A stretch of DNA of 8,513 nucleotides, taken from positions 1-8,513 of the forward strand of contig JAUXBS010000037.1 in assembly GCA_030619245.1 (NCBI GenBank), read 5' to 3'. Positions 5,007-8,513 of this stretch are shown here, in pieces (the first letter of the stretch is position 1; the number at the start of each line of letters is the position of its first letter). The stretch is from Clostridia bacterium. Lineage in GTDB: Bacteria; UBA6262; WVXT01; JAUXBS01. Position numbers and translations under genes: made by a program. The notes beneath the pieces are model-generated. The model searched no databases. It was not told where the DNA came from and saw only the letters and a list, made by a program, of their open reading frames with translations.

Positions 5007-6236
5007 TTAAAATATTACTGAAAAAGCAATCATCATATTACTTTCCAGCCCGCCAAAATCAAAACCCGCGAAATCAACAGGTACTCCTGATGCGTCAAAC
5101 TGCAGGTTCGCCAGTCTGAAGCCGAGCCCAAAAGTCAGGTAATCCCTAACATCCCGGCCTGTCCTGTAACCCACCCTTAACATCATTCTGTCACCGCTGA
5201 ACTTCCTCAGCTCAGTTGAAGCCTCACAACCAAAAGCAAACTGAAAATATCCATCAACAGGCCAGGCCCCTTCAATAGTCGGTATAATATCGAAGTTTAT
5301 TTCAAGCAATTTCATTAGATTAAATACGGTTGATACGCCAAGCCTTGAAACCACAGGCAGTCCCTCTTTATAATCCGTATAACCCTCAGCAAAACCTATG
5401 TTCTGTATACAACCGCCGAACCTCATGGGTACCCCTCCCTCTAAATCCGGAAGCGTAAACATTCCGCCAATATCTATCGCCATACCGTGTGTATGATACA
5501 TATTATCCAGCAGTGATGAGTCCACGTACTTCAGGTTAATCCCTACTCCAAAAATATCATTTCCAAAAGCGCCCCCCAGTGTAACCACATAATCATGCTG
5601 GGCGCTTGCAATCGTTACGGGGTCTTCCAGTACATATTCAACAATCATCTCTCCCGCATTGAAATCCAGGTAACTGGCGCCAAAAGCATACCTCAACTCA
5701 CTTTTAAAAACAGGCCCCGGCGTTGGTTTTTGGGTATTGCCGGATGATATTCTTTCCCTTTCCATTTGAATCTGTTCTTTTGTATACTGTATCAATTCCT
5801 CCCTCGTCATAAGCGCCATGATGGCCCTCTTCATTCTATTCAACCGTTCGGTACCCTTCTGCTCTACGGTCATCTCAGGCTCCGTGGAAAAATCATCGCT
5901 TTTCTCCCCGGGAAATATAAATGCGGCATACTGATACTCCATGCGTGAAACATACTTGCGCATCAGCATTGCAGTCATTTCAAAATGCTTGGCATTAACC
6001 ATCCCTGCGGGATTATTCTGCAGGGCATTAATGTCATCTGAAATTGCGACAAAGGCGCCCCCCAGTGAAGACGGCCTGGGCCCCATTATTTGCTTCAATA
6101 TGACCAGCCCTGAAGTACCGGGGCCATTCCCGGCGCGGGCAGCCGGCAAAATTGAAAGGCTGGCAGCAAATACCAGAACACCGCTCATCAGGTAAAAATA
6201 TAGTTTTTTATCTCCGTGGCCTTTCATTCCATTCAC
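5007..6236 (-). CDS. PorV/UPF0164-type outer-membrane beta-barrel protein
   Basis: The 409-residue product has a signal peptide (hydrophobic 13-30, likely cleavage after ARA at about 33-35). It then shows the typical N-terminal signature of PorV/PorQ and UPF0164 barrels: SGLVILKQIMGPRPSSLGGAF at about 42-62, followed by DDINALQNNPAGM at 68-79. The remainder alternates short amphipathic beta-strands with Gly-rich turns and ends in SVIF, with the terminal Phe favoured by outer-membrane barrels. In Bacteroidota, PorV is the outer-membrane shuttle that receives type IX secretion cargo; relatives occur in many other diderm phyla with unproven roles. Residues about 111-178 form a charged, mostly helical insert instead of barrel strands. 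The start is GTG with AGGGGG very close upstream. An ATG three codons later (6227) has a longer spacing and is an alternative. It lies 33 bases after a protease with a sorting-like C-terminus and one base before bioY. Exact paralogue (PorV, PorQ or other) cannot be decided here. Confidence 0.8.
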   Translation of the reverse strand: MNGMKGHGDKKLYFYLMSGVLVFAASLSILPAARAGNGPGTSGLVILKQIMGPRPSSLGGAFVAISDDINALQNNPAGMVNAKHFEMTAMLMRKYVSRMEYQYAAFIFPGEKSDDFSTEPEMTVEQKGTERLNRMKRAIMALMTREELIQYTKEQIQMERERISSGNTQKPTPGPVFKSELRYAFGASYLDFNAGEMIVEYVLEDPVTIASAQHDYVVTLGGAFGNDIFGVGINLKYVDSSLLDNMYHTHGMAIDIGGMFTLPDLEGGVPMRFGGCIQNIGFAEGYTDYKEGLPVVSRLGVSTVFNLMKLLEINFDIIPTIEGAWPVDGYFQFAFGCEASTELRKFSGDRMMLRVGYRTGRDVRDYLTFGLGFRLANLQFDASGVPVDFAGFDFGGLESNMMIAFSVIF

Positions 6237-6269
6237 TTTCCCCTGTTATCCGTTAACCGCTTAATCCCA

Positions 6270-8513
6270 TTAATCTTCTTTTACAACCGCAACCTTCTTG
6301 ATTATCCTCTCCCCGCCTATATTGCAGTAAACCAGGTAAATACCGCTTGCAACCTCTCTTCCTCCCATGAAATCATTCTTTCCGTCCCAGGTAACAAGGT
6401 AACGCCCTGATGACTGATAATATTCATTATCCCTTCTTACCAGGGACTTAACACATTCACCTGTTATTGTATACACCCCCACCTCTACAGGCCCCTCTTC
6501 AACTACTTCAAAGCATATAGTGGCAAGGTCACCCTTAATGGGATTTATCGCCAACTTGCCGTCGGCATAAGGGATATAGACATGTAATTCCACATTTTCA
6601 CCCAGCAGGAGAATACTGTTAGTCGTATAATTTTCTCCTCCCGTGAAACCATTATCCTCATCCAGCAGCACCACTTCCACCCTCAAAGCAGTTGCCAACC
6701 GGTGCTTGCTTTTAACATCCCGTATTATCTCAACAACGCCATCTATTTCTCCCGAATACCAGTCAATGCTTATATCCTCATTAAATACATCCCCGCCATT
6801 GCCTGTGCTTCTATTGTACAGTTCATAATCTGTCTGATCCCAGATTCTTATGTTATATATACTCAATTCCGGTTCATTTCCGTCTGATTCTCCCGTCACC
6901 ATTATCAAATCACCTGTCTTAACACCAGCCTGGCCTTCAGGATTCCGAATTTCAACAGCAGGCGGTTCCGGGGCTGTTATATCGGAATCTGTTACAACCA
7001 TGACCGGTGTTGTGGTACTTGTATCAATACCGTCCCCGTTGTATCCTTTTATCAAATACCAGTAAGTTGTATTGGCAAACACAGCCGCGTTATCCACGTA
7101 AGTGGTGTCCGCTCCCCCTCCGGGCGGCGTGCCGGTGCTTAGCCAAACGTATATGCCAGACGCAGAAACCGTTGCCCTGGCGACACCGAAACAACTGCCC
7201 CCTTCGGGATTCCATTTCAGCGCAACCTGATGGTCCGTGTAATCCTGGACAGCAAGCCCCGTCGGCATATTTGCCAGGGTATACCTTGAATCTGAAGCGG
7301 AATACTTGGGTGGGTCAACCGTCTCTAATTTTACTCTCCTGGTATATCGTGTGTTGTCCTCAAGTTTTGTTTCCGGCGTGACTCCCTCTATCCAGGATGT
7401 CGTATTATTGGGAAGCCCGAATTCGCCTGAAACCGTAACGGTGCCCATGCACACAAAATACTCCTCGTCCTTCTTGCAGTTGTCCTGCCACGTCCACATG
7501 ATGGAATAAGTTGACAGGGCCACCCCCGTAAATTCCGTAGGCCGGTTCGTGGTTTCAAATATTTGATTGGAACAGTAAGGCCCTGTCACGTTCTTAACAT
7601 CCCAGGTTCTCACCTTCCAGTAATAACTTGTCCCGAATTCAAGCGCGGTACCCCCGTAAGAAATTTCCGTGGTATCCGGTGATATTACCTTGCCGGAATC
7701 CCACAAACCACCCGTATCCGAATCAAGTTCCGACGTAAGAGATGACACAAGAACCTGATAACCCAGCTGCGGGTCCAGGTAATCAGGATCGCTGAAATCC
7801 CAGGTGAACACCAGTGTATCAAGCTCGATTTCAGTTAAGAACCAGGACGTCGTGTTGGCCGGGGCATAAGGAGTGCTGTTTATTATAGAAAACGTCTGTT
7901 CCAGGCAATAGGCCGAAGTAGTGCCGCTTACATCCCAGCACCGTACTTTCCAGTAATACGTACAGTTCCCGCTGAAAGGGATACCTCCCTTAACGGCATC
8001 CATACATGACAGGACCTTAGTGGAATCCCAGGCATCGCCAATACCCGAACTTATCATCGGATAAGAAGTGGTAACAATTATCCGGTATGCGGATTGATTA
8101 CTGAATGTCCAGGAAAACTCAGGAATATGTTCAGCCATATTGACAGGGTTCTTCTGTCCTTCACACAACGGATTCCGCGGCATTATAGACAGGGACATCT
8201 CCAGCCTTCCGTGACCGTACAGGTTATCCTTCCCCGTATCCCCCATGTCTACAGAATCAACAAAAAGTTTTGCTTCAAGGTCATCTGCCGTGAAGTAAGG
8301 AAACCTTGAAAGAATCAAAGCTGCAGCGCCGGCAATGTGAGGCGCGGACGCCGAAGTCCCCCAGAAATACGGGCTGTAAGTATAATTAGTTACCCCGTCA
8401 GGGCCGCATATATCAGGTTTAACCCTGCCGTCATTCGTGGGCCCCCGGGAACTGAAACTCTCCAACTCAGTATCCCAGGTACTGGCGTTAATGGCCTCAA
8501 CAGCTCCGACAGC
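6270..8513 (-). CDS. Subtilisin-like (S8) secreted protease with Fn3-like repeats and C-terminal sorting-like domain (5' end off the window)
   Basis: 747 residues are visible; the frame stays open to the right edge, so the start and the catalytic Asp and His lie outside. The visible part opens with the end of the peptidase S8 domain: SFSSRGP (19-25) and GTSASAPHIAG (52-62), with the catalytic Ser54 at 8354-8352. Two similar Fn3-like domains follow (about 130-210 and 230-322), each with an FxWxFS strand, a WDSxKV element and YYWKVRxWDV. Two more divergent Fn3-like domains (about 323-413 and 414-508) and a proline-introduced Ig-like domain (about 513-636) come next. The C-terminal 90 residues (VEVGVYTITGE, VTWDGKND, VASGIYLVY, then KKVAVVKED) resemble FlgD-like Ig domains and the type A sorting domain of type IX cargo. 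The protein is thus probably exported across both membranes and degrades extracellular proteins or matures surface proteins. The next gene, 33 bases away, is a PorV-like barrel, which supports this. A TTG at 8465 is internal and not the start. Confidence 0.92.
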   Translation of the reverse strand, partial: AVGAVEAINASTWDTELESFSSRGPTNDGRVKPDICGPDGVTNYTYSPYFWGTSASAPHIAGAAALILSRFPYFTADDLEAKLFVDSVDMGDTGKDNLYGHGRLEMSLSIMPRNPLCEGQKNPVNMAEHIPEFSWTFSNQSAYRIIVTTSYPMISSGIGDAWDSTKVLSCMDAVKGGIPFSGNCTYYWKVRCWDVSGTTSAYCLEQTFSIINSTPYAPANTTSWFLTEIELDTLVFTWDFSDPDYLDPQLGYQVLVSSLTSELDSDTGGLWDSGKVISPDTTEISYGGTALEFGTSYYWKVRTWDVKNVTGPYCSNQIFETTNRPTEFTGVALSTYSIMWTWQDNCKKDEEYFVCMGTVTVSGEFGLPNNTTSWIEGVTPETKLEDNTRYTRRVKLETVDPPKYSASDSRYTLANMPTGLAVQDYTDHQVALKWNPEGGSCFGVARATVSASGIYVWLSTGTPPGGGADTTYVDNAAVFANTTYWYLIKGYNGDGIDTSTTTPVMVVTDSDITAPEPPAVEIRNPEGQAGVKTGDLIMVTGESDGNEPELSIYNIRIWDQTDYELYNRSTGNGGDVFNEDISIDWYSGEIDGVVEIIRDVKSKHRLATALRVEVVLLDEDNGFTGGENYTTNSILLLGENVELHVYIPYADGKLAINPIKGDLATICFEVVEEGPVEVGVYTITGECVKSLVRRDNEYYQSSGRYLVTWDGKNDFMGGREVASGIYLVYCNIGGERIIKKVAVVKED

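Noticed and set aside
6237..6269. Gap between the protease and the PorV-like gene, which contains GTTAAC
   Set aside because: It is a six-base palindrome by chance; no hairpin or promoter is evident in 33 bases beyond the AGGGGG ribosome binding site.
7090..7098. TTATCCACG, one mismatch from a DnaA box
   Set aside because: It is a single imperfect copy inside the protease coding region, with no cluster, AT-rich element or strand switch that would suggest an origin.

Overview
The window holds seven genes, all read from the minus strand, so gene order runs from high to low coordinates. Coding density is high. The largest gap without a gene is about 80 bases, and I saw no RNA gene, CRISPR array, insertion sequence or phage gene. 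The organism looks like a Gram-negative (diderm) bacterium, because one gene encodes an outer-membrane beta-barrel of the PorV/UPF0164 type and two products carry signal peptides. The combination of a multi-domain subtilase with a C-terminal FlgD/type IX-like domain, a PorV-like barrel and an unorthodox DnaA-family protein recalls uncultured bacterial candidate phyla. That placement is an impression, not a demonstrated assignment.

Right block (8513 to 4466): a subtilisin-like secreted protease cut by the right edge (Fn3-like repeats plus a C-terminal sorting-like domain), then the PorV-like barrel 33 bases on, then bioY one base after that. The protease and barrel make a plausible cargo and outer-membrane export-factor pair. 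BioY is the substrate-binding membrane subunit of a biotin ECF transporter, with no ATPase or T subunit beside it.

Left block (4449 to 1): a near-consensus sigma-70-type promoter (TTGACC, 17-base spacer, TATAAT) lies between bioY and the next gene and probably starts a second operon. Its genes are an exported alkaline-phosphatase-fold protein, tpiA (triosephosphate isomerase), rpiB (ribose-5-phosphate isomerase B) and a DnaA-family AAA+ ATPase cut by the left edge. The first three are tightly packed: 2 bases between the phosphatase-fold gene and tpiA, and an 8-base overlap between tpiA and rpiB. TpiA and RpiB are ordinary central-carbon enzymes with intact catalytic residues.

The two most unusual proteins lie at the ends of this second operon. 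The alkaline-phosphatase homologue has lost the catalytic serine, at least three zinc ligands and other active-site residues while the fold motifs remain, so it looks like a secreted pseudoenzyme. The DnaA-family protein has a complete AAA+ ATPase core, but an unrecognised N-terminal domain, a long Lys/Glu/Pro/Ala linker containing an almost perfect 54-bp tandem repeat, and a charged low-complexity tail where the DNA-binding domain IV would normally begin.
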